Below, in pieces: positions 1 to 5,102 of a DNA stretch of 5,102 bases (the first letter of the stretch is position 1; the number at the start of each line of letters is the position of its first letter). The stretch is from an uncultured Collinsella sp. (lineage in GTDB: Bacteria > Actinomycetota > Coriobacteriia > Coriobacteriales > Coriobacteriaceae). The notes under the pieces were generated by a model that worked only from the letters and a program-made list of their open reading frames with translations, had not been told where the DNA came from and made no database searches. The DNA is taken from contig CABUVB010000134.1 of NCBI GenBank assembly GCA_902494815.1, positions 1-5,102 on the forward strand, given 5' to 3'. The position numbers were made by a program, and so were the translations under genes.

Positions 1-641
1 AGATTGCCGAGGCGGGCAATGTCACCGAAGCCGTGGAGTCGATTCTGTCGAACAAGCCCGACGTGCTGTTTTTAGACATTACCATGCCCGGTCGCTCGGG
101 AATTGAGCTTGCCGAGACGCTGCAGAACCTAAAGACGCCGCCGGTGGTTGTGTTTGTGACAGCGTTTGCCGAATTTGCCGCCGATGCGTATAACCTCGAT
201 GCGGTCGACTATGTCGTCAAGCCGGTCGAGGACGCACGCCTGTCAAAGGCACTCGACAAGATCGAGGCAGCCTTGGGTGCCCGTCGTGTTATCCATGCTC
301 CGCGCCAACCTTTGCGTCTGACGGTGGACCGCGGGGGCAAAAAGGTGTTCATTCCCGCCGCAGACGTCTGCTACTTTGAGGCGCGCGCCGATTTTTGCAA
401 CGCCATCTGCGCCGAGGGAACGTACCTGATCAATGAGTCGATCTCTTCGCTCGAGCGTCGCTTGGACTCCGAGGGCTTTATTCGCGTTCATCGCAGCTAC
501 CTGGTCAATTTGGAAGACGTGCACAATGTTGAGATTGGCTCCACGGGGTTGATGGAGCTCAGGCTCGACCGCGTGAACTCGACGGTACCGGTGTCCCGTC
601 GTCGTGCCGCCGAGGTCAAGTCGCACCTGGGGCTTGCGTAG
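1..641 (+). CDS. LytTR-family response regulator, 5' end missing (partial)
   Basis: This is a DNA-binding response regulator of the LytR/AlgR class. A partner kinase phosphorylates its receiver domain and its LytTR domain then binds promoter DNA. The reading frame is open from base 3 to the left edge and shows 212 residues; the usual length is about 240, so roughly the first 30-40 residues, with the acidic Mg-binding pair, are outside. Numbering from the first visible codon: phosphoacceptor Asp25 in LDITMPG, switch Thr53 in FVTAF, conserved Lys73 in VVKP, linker about 85-102, LytTR domain about 103-210 with FIRVHRSYLVNL (159-170) and the closing VPVSRR (196-201). The GTG at 33 is not the start, because receiver sequence continues upstream of it. 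The stop is TAG at 639-641. A LytS-type kinase normally sits next to such a gene, possibly just upstream. The domain assignment is secure; the target genes are unknown. Confidence 0.93.
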   Translation, partial: IAEAGNVTEAVESILSNKPDVLFLDITMPGRSGIELAETLQNLKTPPVVVFVTAFAEFAADAYNLDAVDYVVKPVEDARLSKALDKIEAALGARRVIHAPRQPLRLTVDRGGKKVFIPAADVCYFEARADFCNAICAEGTYLINESISSLERRLDSEGFIRVHRSYLVNLEDVHNVEIGSTGLMELRLDRVNSTVPVSRRRAAEVKSHLGLA

Positions 642-674
642 ACGGTCTGCATGCCGTCGTTTACCATCGCAGGT

Positions 675-701
675 TTGGCATGGGCGCGCGGTGGGCATAA
701 T
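675..701 (+). promoter_or_regulatory. Putative promoter of the phospholipase-like gene
   Basis: CATAAT (696-701) matches the -10 consensus at five of six positions. TTGGCA (675-680) matches the -35 consensus at five of six, but the spacer is only 15 bp, shorter than the usual 17. Transcription would start near 708, giving a leader of about 26 nt before the ATG at 734. The core GTGGGCATAATGG (691-703) recurs almost unchanged upstream of the glycosyltransferase gene. No convincing terminator separates this region from the response regulator, so read-through is also possible. Confidence 0.45.
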
Positions 702-733
702 GGGTGGCATCGAATGAAATCGAAAGGATCATT

Positions 734-1678
734 ATGCCCGCGCTTATCACCCATCATCTGTTTGGCGAGGAAAGCATCGACCGTCTTCCGCAGGGCGTCA
801 TCACGTCCGATGAAGAGCGCATTGCCTTTATCTTGGGCAACCAAGGCCCCGACCCGTTTTTCTTTCACATTCTGACACCGCGTGTTTCCGACTGCACGCT
901 GCTGGCGCAGGTCATGCATCGGTCGCGTATGTCTCGCCAGTTCGCGTGCCTGCGCGACGGCGTGTCGCATCTGCTGCCGCGCGACGCCAGCTTGGGTCGC
1001 GCCTTTGCGCTGGGCCTGCTGTCTCATTACGTGCTCGACCGCAACGCCCATCCCTTTGTCTATGAGCAGCAGTTTGGCATCGTGGAGTCCGATTCAGAGC
1101 TTGAGGATTCGAGCAGTCAGGTCCATGCCGTGATCGAGAGCGACCTGGATGTACTGATGCTGCAGCTTAAACGCGATGGCGCTACGGTCGACGATTACCC
1201 GCCGGCGGGCGAGATCGTCACTACCGATCGCATCAATCGCGTGGCCGGCGTGCTGATGAGCTATGTTGCCGGACGCGTGTACGGCATTGACATTCCGGCG
1301 GGGGAGTACGGTGCTGCCGTTGCCAATATGCAGCGACTTTACCGCGCGATTGAGCCGGCCGGCTCCGTAAAGACGCGCGCGATCTCGCTGGTTGAGGGCT
1401 TGGTGCACGACTACTCGCTGCTCGACGGCCTTGCCCATCGCGTGACGACGGAGCTGCCCGAGCACACCGGTAACCTGGGCCATCTGACATGGAAGAATCC
1501 CTTTACCGACGAGGTCTCGAACGAGAGTTTCCCCGAGGTCTTTGATCGCGCGCTGGTCGATTACGAGTGCACGGTCGCACGTTTTATCGAGACCGGTGAC
1601 ATGGATGCCGTGACCAGTCACGTCAACTACAGCGGTCGCGTGCTCGAAGCCGATGAGGAGTTCGACCGCGAGGAATAG
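734..1678 (+). CDS. Zinc-dependent phospholipase C family protein, no signal peptide
   Basis: A 314-residue protein resembling the Zn-dependent phospholipase C family (PF00882 type), metallohydrolases that cleave phospholipid head groups. The family ligand pattern is visible: His7/His8 in ITHHLFGEE, Asp40 in NQGPDP, His62, then His98-x3-Asp102-x3-His106 in SHYVLDRNAHPF, and His131-x3-Glu135 in HAVIESD. An intact metal site is therefore likely. Unlike the secreted Bacillus cereus enzyme, there is no signal peptide or propeptide and no N-terminal Trp ligand, so it is probably cytoplasmic and its substrate is unknown. The C-terminus is strongly acidic (LEADEEFDREE). The start at ATG 734 is preferred because AAAGGA (723-728) lies 5 nt upstream; a GTG at 704 would add ten residues, has no such site and lies on the putative -10. 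It sits 92 bp after the response regulator and 101 bp before the transporter. The family is clear; phospholipase activity is not proven. Confidence 0.85.
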   Translation: MPALITHHLFGEESIDRLPQGVITSDEERIAFILGNQGPDPFFFHILTPRVSDCTLLAQVMHRSRMSRQFACLRDGVSHLLPRDASLGRAFALGLLSHYVLDRNAHPFVYEQQFGIVESDSELEDSSSQVHAVIESDLDVLMLQLKRDGATVDDYPPAGEIVTTDRINRVAGVLMSYVAGRVYGIDIPAGEYGAAVANMQRLYRAIEPAGSVKTRAISLVEGLVHDYSLLDGLAHRVTTELPEHTGNLGHLTWKNPFTDEVSNESFPEVFDRALVDYECTVARFIETGDMDAVTSHVNYSGRVLEADEEFDREE

Positions 1679-1726
1679 GGCCCGTGCGTGCCCCTTTGCC
1701 GAATCCTTACCGGCGGTTCTGGACAA

Positions 1727-1740
1727 TTGGGGTACGATGA
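1727..1740 (+). promoter_or_regulatory. Weak putative -10 region upstream of the transporter
   Basis: TACGAT (1733-1738) fits the loose actinobacterial -10 pattern TAnnnT and sits in TTGGGGTACGATGA, which resembles the -10 neighbourhoods upstream of the other two intact intergenic regions. I see no good -35 at 16-18 bp: TGGACA at 1720-1725 is only 7 bp away and TTACCG at 1707-1712 is 20 bp away. The call rests mainly on the resemblance between regions. The start codon lies 41 nt downstream, with GAAGGG (1765-1770) as the likely ribosome binding site. Confidence 0.3.
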
Positions 1741-1779
1741 GCTAACTGCATATCGGGCGAATACGAAGGGTCCCTGTCC

Positions 1780-3039
1780 ATGAAATACACCAAGCTCGAG
1801 CGTAACTGGGTTATGTATGATGTGGGCAATTCGGCCCTCGTGCTGCTCAATACCTCGGTGGTGCCCATTTACTTTAACGCCATCAATACCGGCGCTTCCT
1901 CGGCCGACCTGGTGGTCGCCTGGGGCAATGCGCAGACGATTGCCTCGCTGGTCATCGCCATGCTCATGCCCATTCTGGGCGCGCTTGCCGACTACGCCGG
2001 CAACAAGATCAAGTTCTTCTTGGGCTTCTTCCTCACGGGCCTGGTGCTTTGCCTGGCGCAGGCTATCCCAATGTCCGCCATGGCATTTTTGACCGTGTAC
2101 GTGCTGTGCACCATCGGCCTTAACTCTTCTATGACGTTCTACGACGCCATGCTGCCCGACATTACCACCGACGAGCGCATGGACGCCGTGTCCAGCTCGG
2201 GTTATGCCTGGGGCTACATCGGTTCCACCGTGCCGTTCGTCATCTGCCTGGCGCTCATCATGGGTGGCCCCGCTCTTGGTGTCCCCACCATGCTGGCAAC
2301 GCGTCTGTCGTTTATCATCACCGGTGCCTGGTGGCTCATCTTTACCCTGCCGCTCATTCGCACCTATAAGCAAAAGTACGGTCGCGAGCGCGGTCCCGAG
2401 GACACCATCGGCCACATCGTGGGCGGTGTGTTCTCCGAGGTCGGACACACCATGCGCGAGATCGCCCACAACAAGACCGTGCTGGTCTACATGATCGCGT
2501 TCTTCTTCTATATCGACGGTGTGCACACGGTCATTTCCATGGCAACCAGCTACGGATCGGCCTTGGGCATCGATTCGACCCAGTTGGTCCTGGCGCTGCT
2601 CGTCACGCAGTTCGTGGCCTTTCCGTCCGCCATCATCTACGGCAAGCTTGCCGGACGCGTGGGCACGCTCAACATGATCTTGGTGGCAGTCGCCGCCTAT
2701 ATGGGCATTGTGCTGTTCGCCGCGTTCTTCCTAAAGACCGCCTTTGAATTCTGGGTGCTTGCCATTATGGTCGGCCTGTTCCAGGGCGGCGTGCAGGCGC
2801 TCAGCCGTAGCTACTTTGGCCGCATTATCCCCAAGGAAAAGTCCAACGAGTACTACGGCTTCTTTGACATCTTCGGTCGTTATGCAAGCGTTATGGGCAC
2901 CTTCCTGGTGTCGGTCGTCACCTCGCTGACCGGCAACCCGTCGCTGGGCGTCCTTTCCATTGGTGTGCTGCTGGTCGTTGGCTTTATGCTGCTGGTCCGC
3001 CTGTCCCGCATGACTCGGGCGGCAGAGCATGCCGCATAG
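1780..3039 (+). CDS. MFS transporter, UMF1 / Atg22-like family
   Basis: A 419-residue integral membrane protein, a secondary transporter of the major facilitator superfamily. The family signature is seen at the N-terminus (ERNWVMYDVGNSALVLL, residues 7-23) and in the late block GLFQGGVQALSRSYFGRIIP (332-351), followed by YYGFFDIFGRYASVMGT. Both are typical of the UMF1 group related to yeast vacuolar effluxer Atg22. About 12 TM helices can be read: roughly 13-33, 50-70, 78-97, 101-119, 145-165, 174-194, then a charged central loop (195-232), then 233-253, 266-287, 297-317, 322-342, 363-383 and 388-406. The cytoplasmic loop after TM2 has a motif-A-like GALADYAGNK (67-76). Length and helix number are normal, so it appears intact. 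The ATG at 1780 is preceded by GAAGGG at 1765-1770. The substrate is not predictable; the Atg22 link to amino-acid efflux is only a family analogy. Confidence 0.9.
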   Translation: MKYTKLERNWVMYDVGNSALVLLNTSVVPIYFNAINTGASSADLVVAWGNAQTIASLVIAMLMPILGALADYAGNKIKFFLGFFLTGLVLCLAQAIPMSAMAFLTVYVLCTIGLNSSMTFYDAMLPDITTDERMDAVSSSGYAWGYIGSTVPFVICLALIMGGPALGVPTMLATRLSFIITGAWWLIFTLPLIRTYKQKYGRERGPEDTIGHIVGGVFSEVGHTMREIAHNKTVLVYMIAFFFYIDGVHTVISMATSYGSALGIDSTQLVLALLVTQFVAFPSAIIYGKLAGRVGTLNMILVAVAAYMGIVLFAAFFLKTAFEFWVLAIMVGLFQGGVQALSRSYFGRIIPKEKSNEYYGFFDIFGRYASVMGTFLVSVVTSLTGNPSLGVLSIGVLLVVGFMLLVRLSRMTRAAEHAA

Positions 3040-3086
3040 GAGCGAGCGGCTATTGTGCCTGTCCACGGTACTCTTTTGGGGTTATC

Positions 3087-3116
3087 CGCAATAAACATTG
3101 CGACTTGCGAGCAATG
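3087..3116. repeat. Cluster of short inverted repeats, possible operator
   Basis: Two overlapping inverted repeats share one arm. CGCAAT (3087-3092) pairs with ATTGCG (3097-3102) across AAAC, and CATTGC (3096-3101) pairs with GCAATG (3111-3116) across 9 nt. TTGCGA also occurs as a direct repeat at 3098-3103 and 3105-3110. The cluster ends 15 bp before the TATGAT box of the glycosyltransferase promoter candidate, a usual place for a regulator. No T run follows, so it is not a terminator. The binding protein is unknown, and such short arms could be chance. Confidence 0.35.
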
Positions 3117-3126
3117 ATTTGCCCAA

Positions 3127-3139
3127 GTGGGTATGATGG
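3127..3139 (+). promoter_or_regulatory. Putative -10 region of the glycosyltransferase-kinase operon
   Basis: TATGAT (3132-3137) matches the -10 consensus at five of six positions, within GTGGGTATGATGG, which differs at only two of 13 positions from the core upstream of the phospholipase-like gene. A -35 is not obvious: 17 bp upstream lies GAGCAA, and TTGCGA (3105-3110) is 21 bp away. Transcription would begin near 3144, giving a leader of about 67 nt that contains the hairpin at 3154-3184. Confidence 0.4.
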
Positions 3140-3153
3140 AATCAGCTAGGTCG

Positions 3154-3189
3154 CGGGGCGTCGCCTGTGTTTGGCGGCGTCCCGTTTTT
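3154..3189 (+). terminator. Terminator-like hairpin with T tract (terminator or attenuator)
   Basis: The left arm 3154-3165 (CGGGGCGTCGCC) pairs with the right arm 3173-3184 (GGCGGCGTCCCG) over 12 bp with two G-U wobbles and a 7-nt loop (TGTGTTT). TTTTT follows at 3185-3189, then GTGTT. This is the form of a Rho-independent terminator. It lies 114 nt after the transporter stop and only 21 nt before the glycosyltransferase start, so it can end transporter transcripts. Because the only promoter candidate lies upstream, it may also act as an attenuator in the glycosyltransferase leader. The Shine-Dalgarno (3199-3203) is outside the stem. Confidence 0.65.
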
Positions 3190-3198
3190 GTGTTGCAG

Positions 3199-3203
3199 GG
3201 AGG
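3199..3203 (+). promoter_or_regulatory. Ribosome binding site of the glycosyltransferase
   Basis: GGAGG, within AGGGAGGG (3197-3204), sits 7 nt before the ATG at 3211 and fixes that start. It begins 9 nt after the T tract of the hairpin, so it stays accessible if that hairpin forms. Confidence 0.8.
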
Positions 3204-3210
3204 GTAAGGC

Positions 3211-4398
3211 ATGAACGCCACGGTCGTGATTCCAACGTATTGGGCGGGCGATGACGCTTGCGCAAACGCCCCTGGCACCTATGATCATTCGACGCGACTC
3301 AACGCCGACAATCCCGAACTCGACCGCTGCCTGGCCTCGCTTGAGCAGGTACGTGACATCCCGCGCATCATCCTTTTGGTGGTCTGTCCCGTTTCTGCCA
3401 CAGCCGATGTGTCGCTGCGCGTGCGCGAGATTGTCGACGCGCATCCCACGCTCAAGGTCACCGTTGTCACCAACACCCAGGCCTCGCGCATCGCAGACCG
3501 GGTTGCTCAGATCGCGCCCAAGGGTTCGGGCGAGTGCGTGAGCCTGCGAGGCTACGGTGCCATCCGCAACATGGGGCTAGCCTGTGCCGCTGTGCTGGGG
3601 CATGACGCGGTTATCTTTTTGGATGACGATGAGACTGTCATCGACGCCGACTTTATGAAGCGCGCGACCTATGCGTTGGGGCAGCAGACACGTCAGGGCT
3701 TGCCGATCTTGGTCAAGAGCGGCTATTTCTACGATCGCGACGGCTCGCCGCTGGCTCCCACGGACAAGGCGGGCATCTGCCATCGTTGGTGGACCAAGCG
3801 CATCGAGTTCAACCGTTGGATGAAAAAGGCGCTCTCGGGCACTCGCATCTCGCGCTCCAACTACGTGTGCGGCGGCCTGATGGCCCTGCACGCCCGCGCC
3901 TTTACGCGTGTGGCCTTTGACCCGTTTATCACCCGCGGCGAGGACTTGGATTACCTCTTTAACATGCGCATGTTTGGCTACGACGTGTGGTTCGATAACG
4001 AGTGGACCGTGCGCCATCTGCCTCCGGAGTCCGAAAAGCGCTCACCGCGCTTTATGCAGGATGTATACCGTTGGTACTACGAACGGGCCAAGTTGACATT
4101 CGCCGCGCATCAAAAGGAGCTCATTCCCGTTACGGCGGCATCACTCATGCCCTACCCGGGCCCGTGGATTTCGCGCGAGCTCGACGACCGCGTGCGCAAG
4201 ACCGCTATGGTCCGCAGCGTGTTTACCCGCGAGCATGAGGGCTACCTGCGCATCTGGCGCCATGGTATCGGCGAGGCAAAGGCCTATGCGCGCCAAAACG
4301 CTGCAAGCTATCTGCGTTTCCAGAGCTTTTGGCCCAAGATCATGGACGGGCTTTGGCGTGACGCACAACTGATCAGTATCCTAGAGGGGGCCGAATGA
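3211..4398 (+). CDS. Glycosyltransferase, GT-A fold, family 2-like
   Basis: A 395-residue cytosolic or membrane-associated glycosyltransferase that would move a sugar from a nucleotide-activated donor to an unknown acceptor. Motifs in order: the N-terminal strand VVIPTY (5-10) at the nucleotide pocket, IRNMG (118-122), the metal-binding DXD motif in FLDDDE (136-141), the acceptor-side acidic motif TRGEDLDYLF (241-250) with the likely catalytic acid, and VRHLPPE (267-273), where His269 may be a metal ligand. The region after 280 is helical and rich in Arg, Trp and Tyr. I see no TM helix or signal peptide. About 25 residues after VVIPTY (AGDDACANAPGTYDHSTRL and on) form a longer first loop than in minimal GT2 enzymes. 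The start is set by GGAGG at 3199-3203. The stop codon overlaps the start of the following sensor kinase, implying one mRNA. Donor and acceptor cannot be told; cell-surface polysaccharide or glycolipid synthesis is only a guess. Confidence 0.88.
   Translation: MNATVVIPTYWAGDDACANAPGTYDHSTRLNADNPELDRCLASLEQVRDIPRIILLVVCPVSATADVSLRVREIVDAHPTLKVTVVTNTQASRIADRVAQIAPKGSGECVSLRGYGAIRNMGLACAAVLGHDAVIFLDDDETVIDADFMKRATYALGQQTRQGLPILVKSGYFYDRDGSPLAPTDKAGICHRWWTKRIEFNRWMKKALSGTRISRSNYVCGGLMALHARAFTRVAFDPFITRGEDLDYLFNMRMFGYDVWFDNEWTVRHLPPESEKRSPRFMQDVYRWYYERAKLTFAAHQKELIPVTAASLMPYPGPWISRELDDRVRKTAMVRSVFTREHEGYLRIWRHGIGEAKAYARQNAASYLRFQSFWPKIMDGLWRDAQLISILEGAE
4384..4390 (+). promoter_or_regulatory. Ribosome binding site of the sensor kinase inside the glycosyltransferase end
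   Basis: GAGGGGG lies 4 nt before the ATG at 4395, or 7 nt if counted from GAGG. It supports the ATG inside the ATGA overlap as the kinase start. Ribosomes finishing the glycosyltransferase can re-initiate here, so the two proteins are probably translationally coupled. Confidence 0.7.
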
Positions 4399-5102
4399 TC
4401 GACCGCCGCGCCCAGCGCGATAGTTCAATATCAATCTTTCGCATCATTGCCGTTGCCTGCGCCATTTGCGTGCTGGTGTACTTTATTTTTGCCTTGGTGA
4501 CCGGTATCGAGCCGATCGCCACGGTGATTGCCTGCGCGCTGCTGTGCATCTTTCTGTGCATCTTTATCTTTTTGACGCTCAATCCCGATTCGGTGCGCTC
4601 CCAGTACACCGAGGAGACGCTCTCGGTGGCCTCGGCCATGCTCGAGGACATTAAGGGCGGTCTGACGCAGGAGTCGGCGCGTTTGGTGTGCCGGCGCATT
4701 TTGCCCGAGACGCGCGCCATGACGGTGGCCATCACCGACGAGGGCAACGTGCTTGCCTGCGCGGGAGAGTTTGAGGAAAAACTACTGCCAGATTCTCCCA
4801 TCCACACGCTTGCCACACGCTACGTTATCGAACATGGCATCGTGCAGTCGTTCAACCGTATGGTGGATGTCGTGGGCTCGGACGGCTCGCACAACCAAGT
4901 TCCCGCCGGCATTATCGCCCCCATCAAGGTGGGCGATCGTACCGTCGGCACGCTCAAGTTCTACTACAAGACCCCGCGCGCCGGCGACCGTACCCAGTAC
5001 GCGCTTGCCTCGGGCTTTGCCGAGATCTTGTCCACGCAGCTCGCCATCCACGAGCTCGAGGTGCAAAAGGAACTCACAGCGCGCGCCGAGGTGCGTGCGC
5101 TG
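4395..5102 (+). CDS. LytS-type sensor histidine kinase, 3' end missing (partial)
   Basis: The frame is open from ATG 4395 to the right edge, giving 236 residues. The N-terminus holds two adjacent TM helices (about 14-36 and 41-62) forming a hairpin with almost no outside loop. A GAF-like cytoplasmic region follows (about 90-215), with MTVAITDEGNVLACAGE (109-125) and GIIAPIKVGDRTVGTLKFYY (172-191). A signalling helix then begins, with HELEVQKELTARAEVRAL (219-236). In LytS-type kinases this helix leads straight into the H-box (QINPHFLFN type) and the ATPase domain, so the window ends just before the catalytic part. Known LytS/BtsS proteins have a larger multi-TM 5TMR-LYT sensor; here only two helices are present, so the signal is probably read in the membrane or cytoplasm. 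The gene overlaps the glycosyltransferase stop by 4 bp. A LytTR regulator may follow outside the window. The assignment rests on the sensor and linker, since the catalytic domains are not visible. Confidence 0.82.
   Translation, partial: MIDRRAQRDSSISIFRIIAVACAICVLVYFIFALVTGIEPIATVIACALLCIFLCIFIFLTLNPDSVRSQYTEETLSVASAMLEDIKGGLTQESARLVCRRILPETRAMTVAITDEGNVLACAGEFEEKLLPDSPIHTLATRYVIEHGIVQSFNRMVDVVGSDGSHNQVPAGIIAPIKVGDRTVGTLKFYYKTPRAGDRTQYALASGFAEILSTQLAIHELEVQKELTARAEVRAL

Noticed and set aside
650..682. Inverted repeat CATGCC / GGCATG after the response regulator as a terminator
   Set aside because: The arms are only 6 bp with a 21-nt loop and there is no T tract. The right arm overlaps the -35 candidate.
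704..733. GTG at 704 as the start of the phospholipase-like protein
   Set aside because: It has no Shine-Dalgarno and starts 3 nt after the -10 candidate. ATG 734 has AAAGGA at the right distance and gives the family-like N-terminus MPALITHHLFG.
1679..1715. GC-rich short repeats (GGGC/GCCC, GCCG/CGGC) after the phospholipase-like gene as a terminator
   Set aside because: The arms are only 4 bp and no T run follows. I see no supportable terminator between this gene and the transporter.
1627..2526. Long minus-strand open frame of 299 codons opposite the end of the phospholipase-like gene and the transporter
   Set aside because: The translation is rich in His, Gly, Asp and Gln with no recognisable domain, and it is antisense to two well-supported genes. 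It is the expected mirror of GC-rich codon use; the other minus-strand frames are the same.
3082..3090. TTATCCGCA, one mismatch from a DnaA box
   Set aside because: A single imperfect 9-mer without further boxes, an AT-rich unwinding region or dnaA/dnaN neighbours is expected by chance.
3133..3207. A 24-codon open frame (starting MMESARSRG) across the hairpin and ending 3 nt before the glycosyltransferase ATG, as a possible leader peptide
   Set aside because: Its start codons lie inside the -10 candidate, it has no ribosome binding site, and its composition shows no run of a regulatory amino acid. It could matter only if transcription starts further upstream.

Overview
The window is GC-rich with short intergenic gaps and every supportable gene on the + strand. 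Gene content and protein style suggest a Gram-positive, probably actinobacterial gut anaerobe of the Coriobacteriia (Collinsella-like). That placement is inferred from recognition of the proteins, not from a search. It looks like ordinary chromosome: I see no insertion sequence, phage gene, CRISPR array, tRNA or rRNA, and codon use looks even throughout.

Layout, left to right. (1) The 3' part of a LytTR-type response regulator (to 641), with the start of its receiver domain off the left edge. (2) A complete 314-residue protein of the zinc-dependent phospholipase C family (734-1678), without a signal peptide and with the full His/Asp/Glu metal-ligand pattern. (3) A complete 12-TM major facilitator transporter of the UMF1/Atg22-like type (1780-3039). 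(4) A 171-bp intergenic region holding a cluster of small inverted repeats, a -10-like TATGAT, a strong terminator-like hairpin with a T tract, and a good ribosome binding site. (5) A complete GT-A fold family 2-like glycosyltransferase (3211-4398). (6) The 5' part of a LytS-type sensor histidine kinase (4395 to the right edge), overlapping the glycosyltransferase by 4 bp (ATGA). It has two TM helices and a GAF-like sensor region and is cut just before the expected H-box.

The two ends carry the two halves of a LytS/LytTR two-component pathway, but separated by three genes, so they may belong to two different systems. The most likely real operon is glycosyltransferase plus kinase, translationally coupled, behind a leader in which a terminator-like hairpin lies between the only visible promoter candidate and the ribosome binding site. 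The three intergenic regions share a -10 neighbourhood (GTGGGYATRATGG or close), which suggests that the phospholipase-like gene, the transporter and the glycosyltransferase-kinase pair each have a promoter of the same type. I do not see a clearly new multi-gene system. The most interesting points are the glycosyltransferase-kinase coupling, its leader, and the apparently cytoplasmic phospholipase C homologue.
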